From assembly GCA_022824305.1 (NCBI GenBank), contig JAJEAD010000089.1, forward strand, positions 167,756-231,755: DNA of 64,000 bases, read 5' to 3'. Position numbers and translations under genes: made by a program. Origin of the DNA: Gammaproteobacteria bacterium. GTDB taxonomy: Bacteria; Pseudomonadota; Gammaproteobacteria; HK1. The first letter of the stretch is position 1. The number at the start of each line of letters is the position of its first letter. Below, piece by piece: positions 47,438 through 56,089 of this stretch. The notes under the pieces are model-generated. The model saw nothing but the letters and a program-made list of their open reading frames with translations. It was not told where the DNA came from and ran no database searches.

Positions 47438-49045
47438 TTACACTCCCTTCGGGATCTCGGGCTTGCGCCGCGTGATGTAGTCCCGCAGCGCCTCGTCGAT
47501 GGCGGGGTCCATGGGCGGCGCCTCGTACTCCTCGAGAAGCAGCTTCCAGATGCGGTTGGCGCGCTGGGTGGCGGTGAGGGAGCCGCGCTCCTGCCAGGTC
47601 TCGAAGTTGCTCCAGTCGGAGACCACGGGCGCGTAGAAGGCGGTCTCGTAGCGGGCGATGGTGTGGGTGGCCCCGAAGAAGTGGCCGCCGGGCGCCACTT
47701 CGGCGATCGCGTCGATGGCCAGGGTGTCTTCGTCCACCACGATCGGCTGCAGGTACTCCGCCATCATCTGCAGCATCTCCGCGTCGATGACGAGCTTCTC
47801 GAAGGAAGCGACGAGGCCGCCCTCGAGCCACCCGCCGCTGTGGGCGATCATGTTTCCGTGGCCGGTCACCGCGGCCCAAATCGACATCTCGCTCTCGTAG
47901 GCGGCCTGCGCGTCGACCACGTTCGACGCGTTGGTGTTGCTGGTGCGGTAGGGCACCCGGTAGCGGCGCGCGAGCTGGCCGCCCGCCTGCGTGGCCTTGA
48001 CGTACTCCGGAGTGCCGAAAGCGGGGGCGCCGCTCTTCATGTCGACGTTGGAAGTGAATCCTCCGTAGACCACGGGAGCGCCGGGGCGCACGACCTGGGC
48101 GAGCACCATGCCCGCGAGTGCCTCGGCGTTCTGCTGGGTCAGAGCGCCCGCGATGGTCGTCGGGGCCATCGCTCCGAGCAGAGTGAAGGGCGTGACCACC
48201 ACCGGCTGGCCGGCCTCCGCGAGCACCGTCAGGGCATCGGACATGCTCTCGTCGAGCTGACGGGGAGAGTTGGTGTTGATGTTGCCGAGGCCCACGACGT
48301 TTTCGGGAAGCTCCGCGTAGTCGAGGCCGTGCACGATGCACAGCATCTCCAGCGCGTCGCGGGCCCGGAAGCCCCCGAGCATCGATGCGCTCCAGACCTT
48401 GTCGTGACAGGTGATGGCGGCGTAGCACTTGTCGAGATGACGGCTCTCCGCCGGCAGGTCGAGGGGCTCGAAGGGACTCGCTCCGCCCGCGTGCAGGATG
48501 TCGAAACACTGCACCAGGCGCAGGAAGTCGCACATCTCCGCGTAGGTGCCCGCCCTCCGGCCGCGGTCGGTGTCGGAAACGAAGGAAGGACCGCCTACCG
48601 GGTAGAAGTTGATGTGGTTTCCGCCGAGCGTCACGGACTTTGCGGGATTGCGCGCCCGGATGGTGACCTCGGGAGGCGCGAGCGCCATGTACTCCTCCAC
48701 CATGGAGGGGTCGAAGCGCACCATCATCTCTTCGTGGTCGACGCTGGCGCCGGCGCGCTCGAGCCGACTCCGGGCATCGGAACCGAGCACCTTCATCCCG
48801 ATCTCCGCCAGCACCCGCAGCGATGCCTGGTGAATCGCCTCGATCTGGTCCGCGCTCAGGACTTCGACCGGGGGAAGAGGATTGACGAGGTCCCGCCACG
48901 GAAGGCGAGGCACCCCGGTGCTCGGGGCCCGGCGCTCCCGGCGACGGCGCCTGCCCGCCGCCACCTCAGGCTCTCCCCTGCCGCGCGCGGAAGGCGATGC
49001 ATCGAGTGCGCCCCCGGGACGCGACGCCCGGCGCTTCCGACGCAT
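47438..49045 (-). CDS. MttB family (non-pyrrolysine) methyltransferase
   Basis: TIM-barrel corrinoid methyltransferase superfamily; members demethylate trimethylamine, glycine betaine, proline betaine or carnitine. The 535-aa protein opens with an Arg-rich tail (about 1-48), then SADQIEAIHQASLRVLAEIG, HINFYPVGGPSFVSD, GLGNINTNSPRQL and PGGHFFGATHTIARYE. There is no internal TAG codon, so it is not the pyrrolysine TMA enzyme. GGAGAGAAGG precedes the ATG. No corrinoid protein or methyl-H4folate transferase is in the window. Confidence 0.88.
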   Translation of the reverse strand: MRRKRRASRPGGALDASPSARGRGEPEVAAGRRRRRERRAPSTGVPRLPWRDLVNPLPPVEVLSADQIEAIHQASLRVLAEIGMKVLGSDARSRLERAGASVDHEEMMVRFDPSMVEEYMALAPPEVTIRARNPAKSVTLGGNHINFYPVGGPSFVSDTDRGRRAGTYAEMCDFLRLVQCFDILHAGGASPFEPLDLPAESRHLDKCYAAITCHDKVWSASMLGGFRARDALEMLCIVHGLDYAELPENVVGLGNINTNSPRQLDESMSDALTVLAEAGQPVVVTPFTLLGAMAPTTIAGALTQQNAEALAGMVLAQVVRPGAPVVYGGFTSNVDMKSGAPAFGTPEYVKATQAGGQLARRYRVPYRTSNTNASNVVDAQAAYESEMSIWAAVTGHGNMIAHSGGWLEGGLVASFEKLVIDAEMLQMMAEYLQPIVVDEDTLAIDAIAEVAPGGHFFGATHTIARYETAFYAPVVSDWSNFETWQERGSLTATQRANRIWKLLLEEYEAPPMDPAIDEALRDYITRRKPEIPKGV

Positions 49046-49394
49046 CCGCGCCTTCTCTCCACCGTGGCGCGTGCCGCGACGGGCGACCGTCCATGCGTCT
49101 CATGTCCTTGCTCCCCCTGGTGTTGGGCGCGATTCTACGGAATAGTCGCCGGGCGCACAGGCGCGCGTCTTCCGGCTTCCGAAAGGCGCTCAGGGGCGCT
49201 CGCCGGTCCGTCGCATCGGGGGCTCGCTCGTGGGAGCGAAGGCTCCCGCCCGTCGGGAACCCGCCCCTTCGCTTCGCTCGGCGCCGCGATGCGCTCCGGG
49301 GAGTGCCCGGTGCCCCACGCCGGTCCCGGACGCTACACTTCCGCCCCGATTGCGCTCCGATCCCCCCTGGCGCCGCGGCGACGGGATTCGCTCC
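49046..49394. other. 349-bp divergent region between MttB and flavin oxidoreductase genes
   Basis: No gene is supported. On the minus strand TAGAAT (49132-49137) is a likely -10 for the MttB gene, with a start near 49125; on the plus strand TACACT (49334-49339) is a likely -10 for the oxidoreductase, start near 49346. Neither has a good -35 hexamer, which suggests activator control or weak basal promoters. Confidence 0.4.
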
Positions 49395-50447
49395 ATGAAG
49401 TTCTGCGTGCAACTGTCCCCCTACCTTCCCGATGCCGATTACGGCGGCAAGCGCCTGCTCGACGACATGATGGAGCACGCGGTGCTCTGCGACCGGCTCG
49501 GCTTCGAGTCGGTGTCGCTCACCGAGCACCATCTCATCAACATTCTGCTGATGCCGGCGCCCCTGCAGTTCGCGATCAAGATCGCGGACGCCACCTCGCA
49601 TCTCAAGATCATGATCGCGGTGTCCGTGCTCCCGATCCACGACATGCGGGTATTCGCCGGGGAAGTGGTGGTGGCCGACATCTTCACCGACGGCCGGCTG
49701 CTGCTCGGCGTGTCCCGAGGCGCGTTTCCCTTCGAGATGTCTCGTCTCGGCGTGCCCATCGAGACGAGCCGGGAGAAGTTCGACGAATCTCTCGACGTGC
49801 TGCAGGCCCTGCTGTCGCGCGAGGAAGTCTCGTGGGAGGGCAAGAACTATCGCTTCGATCCGCTGACCATCATGCCTCGTCCGATTCGCCAGCCGATGCC
49901 CATCATGATGGCGGCGGCGACTCCGGAATCGATCTATCACTGCGCACGCCGCGGATTTCACGTGCAGACCACGCCGCTGTCCGGCGACCGCCAGCTCGTG
50001 ATCGACCAGATCGAGGCCTTTCACCGCGCCCGGGGGGAGCTCGGAGAGGCCGGCCGGCACCTGACGCTGTCCCTCTCCCGAATCGGTCTCGTCACTCGCG
50101 GCCCGGAGCACAAGCGCCGTGCCCTGCGCACCGCCTATCACTACTACAGCCAGTTCGACAACGTGTTCACTGGCCCCGGCATCGTGCGCAACGGCTTCAT
50201 CGAGGCGCTGCCGCGCGAGCAGAGCATCGAGCAACTGGACGACAACCTCCTGATCGGTCCGCCCTCCGAGATCGCGGACAAGCTGGCGCTCTACGCCGAG
50301 CGAGGCGTCGATCGTTTCGTGCTCAATCCCAACTTCGGCGCCGGCCAGCAGGAAATGCTCGACACCATCTCGTGCTTCGCCGAGGAGATCGTTCCACTCT
50401 TCCGGGACGAGCGGGCGGCGGGTTGCGGGGCCAGGGCGCGAGGCTGA
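49395..50447 (+). CDS. LLM-class flavin-dependent oxidoreductase
   Basis: Luciferase-like TIM-barrel monooxygenase (350 aa) that uses reduced flavin and oxygen. Typical stretches: LTEHHLINILLMPAPLQFA, ADIFTDGRLLLGVSRGAFP, KNYRFDPLTIMPRPIRQPM and IGPPSEIADKLALYAERGVD. Substrate cannot be read from sequence; divergent placement from the MttB gene suggests a linked pathway. A flavin reductase is not in the window. Confidence 0.87.
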   Translation: MKFCVQLSPYLPDADYGGKRLLDDMMEHAVLCDRLGFESVSLTEHHLINILLMPAPLQFAIKIADATSHLKIMIAVSVLPIHDMRVFAGEVVVADIFTDGRLLLGVSRGAFPFEMSRLGVPIETSREKFDESLDVLQALLSREEVSWEGKNYRFDPLTIMPRPIRQPMPIMMAAATPESIYHCARRGFHVQTTPLSGDRQLVIDQIEAFHRARGELGEAGRHLTLSLSRIGLVTRGPEHKRRALRTAYHYYSQFDNVFTGPGIVRNGFIEALPREQSIEQLDDNLLIGPPSEIADKLALYAERGVDRFVLNPNFGAGQQEMLDTISCFAEEIVPLFRDERAAGCGARARG

Positions 50448-50473
50448 ACCCCCGCGGGAATCTCCCGGCGCCC

Positions 50474-50527
50474 GGACCGGTCCATTTCGGTCCCGGCATT
50501 CCTCCTTCCGCCGGTGAGGCTCACCGG
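50474..50527 (+). terminator. Hairpins after the flavin oxidoreductase gene
   Basis: First hairpin GGACCG (50474-50479) with CGGTCC (50488-50493), 8-nt loop. Second, near-palindrome CCGGTGAG-G-CTCACCGG (50511-50527), followed on the plus strand by GGTTT and overlapping the stop of the convergent molybdopterin gene. Confidence 0.4.
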
Positions 50528-52767
50528 GGTTTCTCCTCCGATGTCGTCGCCCCTCGCATGGCCCTCCAGACCGCCTCCGGCAATACCGGCATGTCGATGT
50601 CCTGAGTGCCGATCGCATGCGCCACCGCATTGACGACGGCGGCCGGCGCGCCGATGGCCCCGACCTCGCCCACCCCTTTCGGCTCCAGTGCCGTCCCTTC
50701 GTGCCCCGGGCACCAGGCCGTATCGAAGGACGGGAGATCCCCGGCGCGCGGCATGGCGTAGTCGAGGAAGGAGCCGCTCAGGAGCTGACCGCCCTCGCGC
50801 TCGTAGACGCCGTGCTCGAGCATCGCCTGCCCTATTCCCTGAGCCGCGCCGCCATGGATCTGGCCGCGCGCGATGGCATCGTCGTGCACCTTGCCGATGT
50901 CGTCCGTGGTGGTGAAGGAGACGAGCGCCACCCGTCCCGTCTCGGGGTCCACCTCCACCTCCGCCACGAACACTCCGGCGGGAAAGGTCGCGTCCGCACG
51001 GGCGGCGCTCGCCCTCCCCGCGCAACCGTCAGCACTCGAGGGCAGCGAGCGCGCGAGCTCGAGGAGAGACACCGCCCGATCCGTTCCGGAGATGAGGAAG
51101 CGGCCGGCCGAGTACTCGAGGTCGGCCTCGGCCGCTTCGAGGTGTCTTGCGGCCTGCTTGCGGGCACGGTCGAGGAAGACCTCCGCCGCCCGGAGGATGG
51201 TGACCCTTCCGAGCACCAGGGAGGAAGAACCGCCGGAGCCGGCGCCTCCGGGAAGCCGGTCGGAGTCCCCCTGCCGGACCCGGATGCGCTCCGGCTCGAT
51301 GCCGAGGCGCTCCGCGAGCACGCGGGCGAACGAAGTGGCGTGGCCCTGTCCGGAATCCTGAGTCCCGCAGCGGATCTCCACGTCGCCCGTGGAAAGGAGT
51401 CGGATCTCCACGTGCTCGCGTCCTTCCGCCGCGGTGCCGTGAAGGTAGAAGGAGAGCCCGATGCCGCGCCGGCGCCCCCGCGCTCGCGCCTCCTCCCGCC
51501 GAGCGGAGAAGCTCGCCCATCCCGAGCGCCGGAGCGCGTGCTCGAGCAGTCGGGGAAAGTCGCAGTCCCGGCAGGTGCGCCCGTTCGGGTTGGTGTAGGG
51601 CATCTCCCCGGCGGCCACGAGGTTCAGTCGCCGGAGCGCGATGGGGTCGATGCCGTTCTCCCGGGCGGCGAGCTCCACCAGCCGTTCCACGAGGTACACC
51701 ATCTCCGGGGTTCCGGCCCCCCGGTAGGCCTCCACCGGCGCGCTGTGCGTGAGCACCGCGCGCACCGCGAGATGCGCGGCCGGGATGCGGTAGACGTGGC
51801 CGAGCAGCTTGGCGTAGCCGTGGGTCGCGGTGCTCGGCCCGTAACCGGTGAGGTAGGCCCCCAGGTTGGCCCGGGTCGAGATGCGCAGCGCGAGCATGCG
51901 GCCCTGCGCGTCCAGGGCGAGCTCGGCCCGGCTTCGGTGGTCCCGCGCGTGGGCGTCGGCGAGAAATGCCTCTCCCCGTTCCGCCACCCAGCGCACCGGG
52001 CGGCCGAGCGCCCGGGCCGCGAAGAGCACCAGGCCCTGCTCCGGGTACACCGCGAACTTCATTCCGAAGCCGCCTCCCACGTCGGGAGTGCGCACGCGAA
52101 GGCGCTCCGGAGGGACTCCGAGCACCGGCCCGGCCAGCATCGAGCGCACGAGATGCACGCCCTGGCAGGGGGTATGCAGGGTGTAGCGGCCGCTGCCGGA
52201 ATCGTAGAAGCCGAGCGCGCTTCGCGTTTCCAGCGGGTTGACGATGACCCGGTTGTTGGTGAGCGACAGCGTGGTGACCCGGGCAGCCCGGTCGAAGGCG
52301 GATCGGGTTGCCGCCGCGTCCCCGGCCTCCCAGTCGAAGCAGCGCGCGGCGGGATCGTCGAGATCCATCTTCGCGGGAAGCGGCCGATAGTCGATCTCGA
52401 TCTTCTCGGCGGCGTCGCGGGCGGCGTCTATCGACTCCGCGACCACCATCGCGACGCCGTCTCCCGCGTAGCGCACGGTCTCGGCGGCGAGCAGCCGCCA
52501 CTCGGGGGCGTGGAGCGGGGCGCCGTCGCTCGTCTCGATCTCCGCCCGGCATGGCAGGGCGCCGATCCCCGCCGAAACGAGGTCGCGCCCGGTGAACACG
52601 GCGGCGACTCCGTCGCTGCCCGCCGCCTCGTCGACGACTATGCGGCCGAGAGTGGCGTGCGCATGGGGGGAGCGCACGATGCAGGCCTGCAGGGCATCCG
52701 GAGCGTCGAGATCGCTGGTGTAGCGTCCTTCCCCACGCAGGTGGCGGGCGTCCTCGCGCCGCTTCAC
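50521..52767 (-). CDS. Xanthine dehydrogenase family molybdopterin-binding subunit
   Basis: Large molybdenum subunit of the CoxL/XdhB family, 748 aa. Stretches: RGEGRYTSDLD at the start, VGGGFGMKFAVYPEQ, PVEAYRGAGTPEMVYLVERL (lacks the CSFR loop of true CO dehydrogenase), GTQDSGQGHATSFARVLAE, and EPKGVGEVGAIG with the catalytic Glu. The GTG start overlaps the tauD stop. The FAD (CoxM) and 2Fe-2S (CoxS) partners are not beside it. Reaction probably hydroxylation of a heterocycle or aldehyde; substrate unknown. Confidence 0.88.
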   Translation of the reverse strand: MKRREDARHLRGEGRYTSDLDAPDALQACIVRSPHAHATLGRIVVDEAAGSDGVAAVFTGRDLVSAGIGALPCRAEIETSDGAPLHAPEWRLLAAETVRYAGDGVAMVVAESIDAARDAAEKIEIDYRPLPAKMDLDDPAARCFDWEAGDAAATRSAFDRAARVTTLSLTNNRVIVNPLETRSALGFYDSGSGRYTLHTPCQGVHLVRSMLAGPVLGVPPERLRVRTPDVGGGFGMKFAVYPEQGLVLFAARALGRPVRWVAERGEAFLADAHARDHRSRAELALDAQGRMLALRISTRANLGAYLTGYGPSTATHGYAKLLGHVYRIPAAHLAVRAVLTHSAPVEAYRGAGTPEMVYLVERLVELAARENGIDPIALRRLNLVAAGEMPYTNPNGRTCRDCDFPRLLEHALRRSGWASFSARREEARARGRRRGIGLSFYLHGTAAEGREHVEIRLLSTGDVEIRCGTQDSGQGHATSFARVLAERLGIEPERIRVRQGDSDRLPGGAGSGGSSSLVLGRVTILRAAEVFLDRARKQAARHLEAAEADLEYSAGRFLISGTDRAVSLLELARSLPSSADGCAGRASAARADATFPAGVFVAEVEVDPETGRVALVSFTTTDDIGKVHDDAIARGQIHGGAAQGIGQAMLEHGVYEREGGQLLSGSFLDYAMPRAGDLPSFDTAWCPGHEGTALEPKGVGEVGAIGAPAAVVNAVAHAIGTQDIDMPVLPEAVWRAMRGATTSEEKPR

Positions 52768-53771
52768 GCCCCTTCCGCCACCCAGCTCCGGTCCTCGCCG
52801 GCATAGAGCTCGCCGGGGTTGCCCCACACCGTGGTCCGCCACATGAGCCGTTCGTGACGCGCGGCGTCGAACCAGGTCGCGCAGTGCGCCAGGCAGCGGT
52901 TGTCGTAGACGATCAGATCGCCGTCATCCCACTCGTGCGCGTAGGTGAAACGGGGCTGGGTGAAGTGCGCCATCAGCTCGTAGAGGAGCGCCGCGCCCTC
53001 CCCGTCCGGACCCGGCTCCATGCCGGCGAAGGGCCCCAGAACCCAGTCCATCTGGCCGGACTCGCAGAGATACAGGGCGCGTCTTCCGGTCTCCGGGTGC
53101 ATGCGCACCACGGGCTGGCGTTGCGGCTGCTCGTGGGGGGCGAGGGGCCGAGGGGTCTTTCCCGCTCTCACCTCGTCCTCCGATCGTCCCCAGAAGGGAT
53201 AGACGTGGATGCCGGCGAGATTCCCGATCTGCCCTTTCCGGTGCGGGGGCAGACTCTCGTAGGCGCCGCTTCCGTCGGCGAAGAGCGTCTGCCCCTGGCC
53301 CTTCGGACAGGCCTTCACCGCGTAGAACAGCGAAATGTCCGGTGGCGGGCGGCGGAAGCTCTGATCCGTGTGCCAGCCCCGCCGATGGGGAAACTGCACC
53401 GGCAGGGCGCCGTCCGCGGTGCGCGGGGGGTCGGGAGGCGCCGGCGGCTGCCGGCAGCTCGGCGGACGATTGCCGAGGACGTATATCTCCCCGTGCCGGG
53501 GGTGGATCATGTGAGATTCCGAGAGGGTCCGCCGGTAGTCCTCCACCTCGGGGCCGAAGAGGCGGCTCAGCCGCACCAGCATCTCCGGCTCCTTCGCGAT
53601 CGCGTGGAGGGCGGGAAACAGGAGCGGGCCCCCGGCACGGTTGAGCAGATCGTTCAGGCGCCCCGGCTCCGCCTCGAATGCCGCGATGGCGCTCTTCGTA
53701 TCCCGATCGGGCGGGATGCGAAGCACGGCGCCGAAGGTGGAGCCGGGCAGAGGAGAAAGGTCTGGTTCCAT
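52764..53771 (-). CDS. TauD/TfdA family dioxygenase
   Basis: Fe(II)/2-oxoglutarate dioxygenase, 335 aa. Metal ligands are the HxD in GWHTDQSF and the distal His in DNRCLAHCATWFD; the 2-oxoglutarate Arg is in HERLMWRTTVWG. TauD relatives act on taurine, 2,4-D, gamma-butyrobetaine and others; the substrate here is open. First gene of a two-gene operon with the molybdopterin subunit. The ATG has no clear ribosome site and sits just after a hairpin. Confidence 0.88.
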   Translation of the reverse strand: MEPDLSPLPGSTFGAVLRIPPDRDTKSAIAAFEAEPGRLNDLLNRAGGPLLFPALHAIAKEPEMLVRLSRLFGPEVEDYRRTLSESHMIHPRHGEIYVLGNRPPSCRQPPAPPDPPRTADGALPVQFPHRRGWHTDQSFRRPPPDISLFYAVKACPKGQGQTLFADGSGAYESLPPHRKGQIGNLAGIHVYPFWGRSEDEVRAGKTPRPLAPHEQPQRQPVVRMHPETGRRALYLCESGQMDWVLGPFAGMEPGPDGEGAALLYELMAHFTQPRFTYAHEWDDGDLIVYDNRCLAHCATWFDAARHERLMWRTTVWGNPGELYAGEDRSWVAEGA

Positions 53772-53778
53772 GAGCTGG

Positions 53779-53810
53779 CGAGTAATCCCGACTCGAGCAC
53801 GGATTATTCG
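53779..53810. repeat. Inverted repeat upstream of the TauD-type gene
   Basis: CGAGTAATCC (53779-53788) and GGATTATTCG (53801-53810) pair at 9 of 10 positions around a 12-bp centre, 7 bp before the start codon. Could be a regulator site or a leader hairpin over the ribosome site. The rest of the 291-bp gap to rpoH shows only the rpoH hairpin. Confidence 0.5.
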
Positions 53811-54033
53811 TCATTTGATCCCGAAGGTCACGACCGGGAGGATACGCGGCGCACCGGAACCCTCTTCCTCGGGAAGCGTGGCCATCGGCGCCCGGGCCGA
53901 TTACGCCGGCCGCCCCTGGCCACGATGGGTCACCGGTATGCGGTGGCCTCAGGCGCCAAGGGGGCACTGGCAGTGGGCCGCGCGGACCGGGAGGCGCTGA
54001 GGGGCGAGCCGAGTACAGGCGAATCGCGGGGCT

Positions 54034-54060
54034 CCCGGCCCCGCTCGGACGGGGGCCGGG
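54034..54060 (-). terminator. rpoH terminator hairpin
   Basis: A perfect 9-bp stem, CCCGGCCCC (54034-54042) with GGGGCCGGG (54052-54060), 9-nt loop, begins 2 bp after the rpoH stop. No U-run. Confidence 0.6.
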
Positions 54061-54062
54061 GT

Positions 54063-54935
54063 TCAGGCCGGCGGCAACCCCGCTCCCGCACGCCGCTCGA
54101 TGGCGCCGCGAAGGCTCGCGAGCGCGCTCGCCTCGATCTGGCGCACGCGCTCGGCCGAGATTCCGTGTTCTTCGGCGAGCTCCCGCAGCTTCGCCTTCGG
54201 CTCCTGCAGCCAGCGCCGGGTGATGATGTCCCGGCTGCGCGCGTCGATCTTCTCGAGCGCCGCCGTCATGTGTTCCGATGCGTAGGCCGCCCACTCCGCC
54301 TCTTCGACGACGCTCCCGGGGTCGAAGCGACGGTCCTCGATGAACAGCGCCGGCGAGGCGCGCTCCTCCCCGCTTGCATCCTCGCTGCCGTCGAAGGCGG
54401 TGTCCTGGGAGGCCAGCCGACGTTCCATCTCCAGCACTTCCCCGGGCAGCACGCCGAGGTCTTTCGCCACCTCCTCCACTTCCTGCCGGGACAGCCACCC
54501 CAGACGCTTCTTCCGACTGCGCAGGTTGAAGAAGAGCTTGCGTTGCGCCTTGGTGGTGGCGATCTTGACCATTCGCCAGTTGCGGAGCACGTACTCGTGG
54601 ATCTCGGCCCGGACCCAGTGCACCGCGAAGGACACGAAACGCACGCCCACTTCCGGGTCGAATCGCTTGGCCGCCTTCATGAGACCGATGTTGCCTTCCT
54701 GGATCAGATCCTCGTGGGGAAGCCCGTAGCCCAGGTAGCCCCGGGTGATCTTCACCACGTAGCGGAGGTGGGATGTCACGAGCTGCCATGCCGCTTCGAG
54801 ATCCTGCTCCCGCCGGTAGCGGTCGGCGAGGCTTCGCTCCTCGTCCGCCGACAGGAGGGGGAAGTTGTTCACCGCGTGCAGGTATCCCTGCAGGTCGGCT
54901 CCGGGCATGGGCAGTCGTCGGGCAAGCGTCGCCAT
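54063..54935 (-). CDS. rpoH: Heat-shock sigma factor RpoH
   Basis: Sigma-32. The 290-aa protein shows region 2 (DLIQEGNIGLMKAAKRFDPE, FAVHWVRAEIHEYVLRNWR), the RpoH box QRKLFFNLR (131-139) and region 4 (EEHGISAERVRQIEASAL). The ATG at 54935 matches the family N-terminus (MATLARRLPMPGADLQGYL). An in-frame ATG at 55115 has a better ribosome site (GAGGTGAG) and would add 60 residues. ftsX, the usual neighbour, is absent. Confidence 0.95.
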   Translation of the reverse strand: MATLARRLPMPGADLQGYLHAVNNFPLLSADEERSLADRYRREQDLEAAWQLVTSHLRYVVKITRGYLGYGLPHEDLIQEGNIGLMKAAKRFDPEVGVRFVSFAVHWVRAEIHEYVLRNWRMVKIATTKAQRKLFFNLRSRKKRLGWLSRQEVEEVAKDLGVLPGEVLEMERRLASQDTAFDGSEDASGEERASPALFIEDRRFDPGSVVEEAEWAAYASEHMTAALEKIDARSRDIITRRWLQEPKAKLRELAEEHGISAERVRQIEASALASLRGAIERRAGAGLPPA

Positions 54936-55480
54936 CTGGATCGTTGCGCTCCTCGGGTCGTTCTCGGGGGGGAGGTCGAGTGTTTCGCTCCGAAGGAAAG
55001 ATGGGGTCCCGCTTTCGGAGTTCAAGGCGCACGTTCGGGCCGCGGCGTCGCCGCCCGCCGGAGGGACCAGGGAGATCCTCGGGAGGGACTCCGATTGACG
55101 GACACTTCCGTTCATCGCACTCACCTCAGGGCATCCGGTGTGAGTCGAGAGTGACAGCGCCGGCCTCGGACTGCACTTCGTAATCTCCGACATCTCCTCG
55201 GCAATTACCGATCCTCGAGCGTGACGGTGCGCCGGCTCGCGGAGCGGGCCCTCGTCGGGAGAAGCGCCTCCCCCTCGACGAGCAGCTCGCCCGCCGTGTC
55301 GTCGCGGGCGGCACGCGAGACCGGACTTCCGCGGAGGCACGGGAAACGGGCATCGGGGAGAGGCTCGGCCTCGCCGGGATTCCCTCGTGGGGGCCAATCC
55401 CCGAAGGGCAGCCGAGCGGTGGGAGGCGCTACGCCGGCCGGCCGGTCGATGCCCGCCGGCGGCGGATGCGCCGCACCGGG
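54936..55480. other. 545-bp region upstream of rpoH
   Basis: Between the rpoH start and the end of the phosphoribosyltransferase gene. The rpoH frame stays open through the region, but codon choice and composition look non-coding except perhaps the first 60 codons before 54935. No convincing sigma-70 or sigma-E promoter was found by eye; a weak TTGAAC-N17-ATCTTT pair occurs near 55024-54996 on the minus strand. Confidence 0.3.
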
Positions 55481-56050
55481 TCAGACGGAGTCCGGAAAGC
55501 GATTCGCCTGTCGAAGGATTGCGTCGAGGCGGGGCCGGTGGCGCGCGATCTCGTCGTCGCTCAGACCTTCGAGCGAGTGGGGAAACTTGATCCACTCCTC
55601 GGTCTCGTGCAGGTAGTAGTCCGGCACGCGCGTGGTGAGGTTCCGCCCGGGCTTGTAGTACGGCACCGCGACCCTGATCTCGCGGGGGGCGTTCCTCCTC
55701 GCCTTCTCCCGGAGAATCTCGATCACCCGTTCGATGGTGTGGCCGGTGTCGTACACGTCGTCGACGATGAGCAGGCGGTCGTGGTGCTCGATGTTCTTCA
55801 CGAGATAGTTGAGCCCGTGCACCCGAACTTCCGAGGCACGCCCGTCGATCCCGCGGTAGGACGAAGTGCGGATGGCGATGTGGTCGGTGGCCACGCCGAA
55901 GTAGTCGAGCAGCTCCTGCACCGCGATGCCGATCGGGGCTCCGCCCCGCCAGATCGCAACGATGAAGCTCGGCCGGAATCCGCTTCCGAGCACTCGCCCT
56001 CCGAGCTCGAATGCGTCTTCGAGCAGCTCCTGGGCCCCGACATAGAGCAT
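55481..56050 (-). CDS. Phosphoribosyltransferase (COG2236-like), copy 1
   Basis: Purine-type phosphoribosyltransferase of 189 aa. The PRPP loop is canonical (LLIVDDVYDTGHT); other features are GSGFRPSFIVAIWRGGAPIG, ATDHIAIRTSSYRG and the C-terminal PDYYLHETEEWIKFPHSLEG. Hypoxanthine/guanine or xanthine is the likely base, not proved. It begins 39 bp from, and diverges from, a clear paralogue (56090-56710). Confidence 0.88.
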   Translation of the reverse strand: MLYVGAQELLEDAFELGGRVLGSGFRPSFIVAIWRGGAPIGIAVQELLDYFGVATDHIAIRTSSYRGIDGRASEVRVHGLNYLVKNIEHHDRLLIVDDVYDTGHTIERVIEILREKARRNAPREIRVAVPYYKPGRNLTTRVPDYYLHETEEWIKFPHSLEGLSDDEIARHRPRLDAILRQANRFPDSV

Positions 56051-56089
56051 CTTCGCCGCCGGCAGTTTACCCGTCCCTTGCGCTCCAGT

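Noticed and set aside
47438..49045. Pyrrolysine-containing trimethylamine methyltransferase
   Set aside because: The reading frame has no internal TAG and no pyl genes are nearby.
50521..52767. True carbon monoxide dehydrogenase (form I CoxL)
   Set aside because: The active-site loop reads AYRGAG, not the AYRCSFR loop of form I enzymes, and CoxM/CoxS are absent.
54936..55595. Very long N-terminal extension of rpoH up to 55595
   Set aside because: The part upstream of 55115 has non-coding composition and overlaps the phosphoribosyltransferase gene; only the 60-codon version is kept as a possibility.
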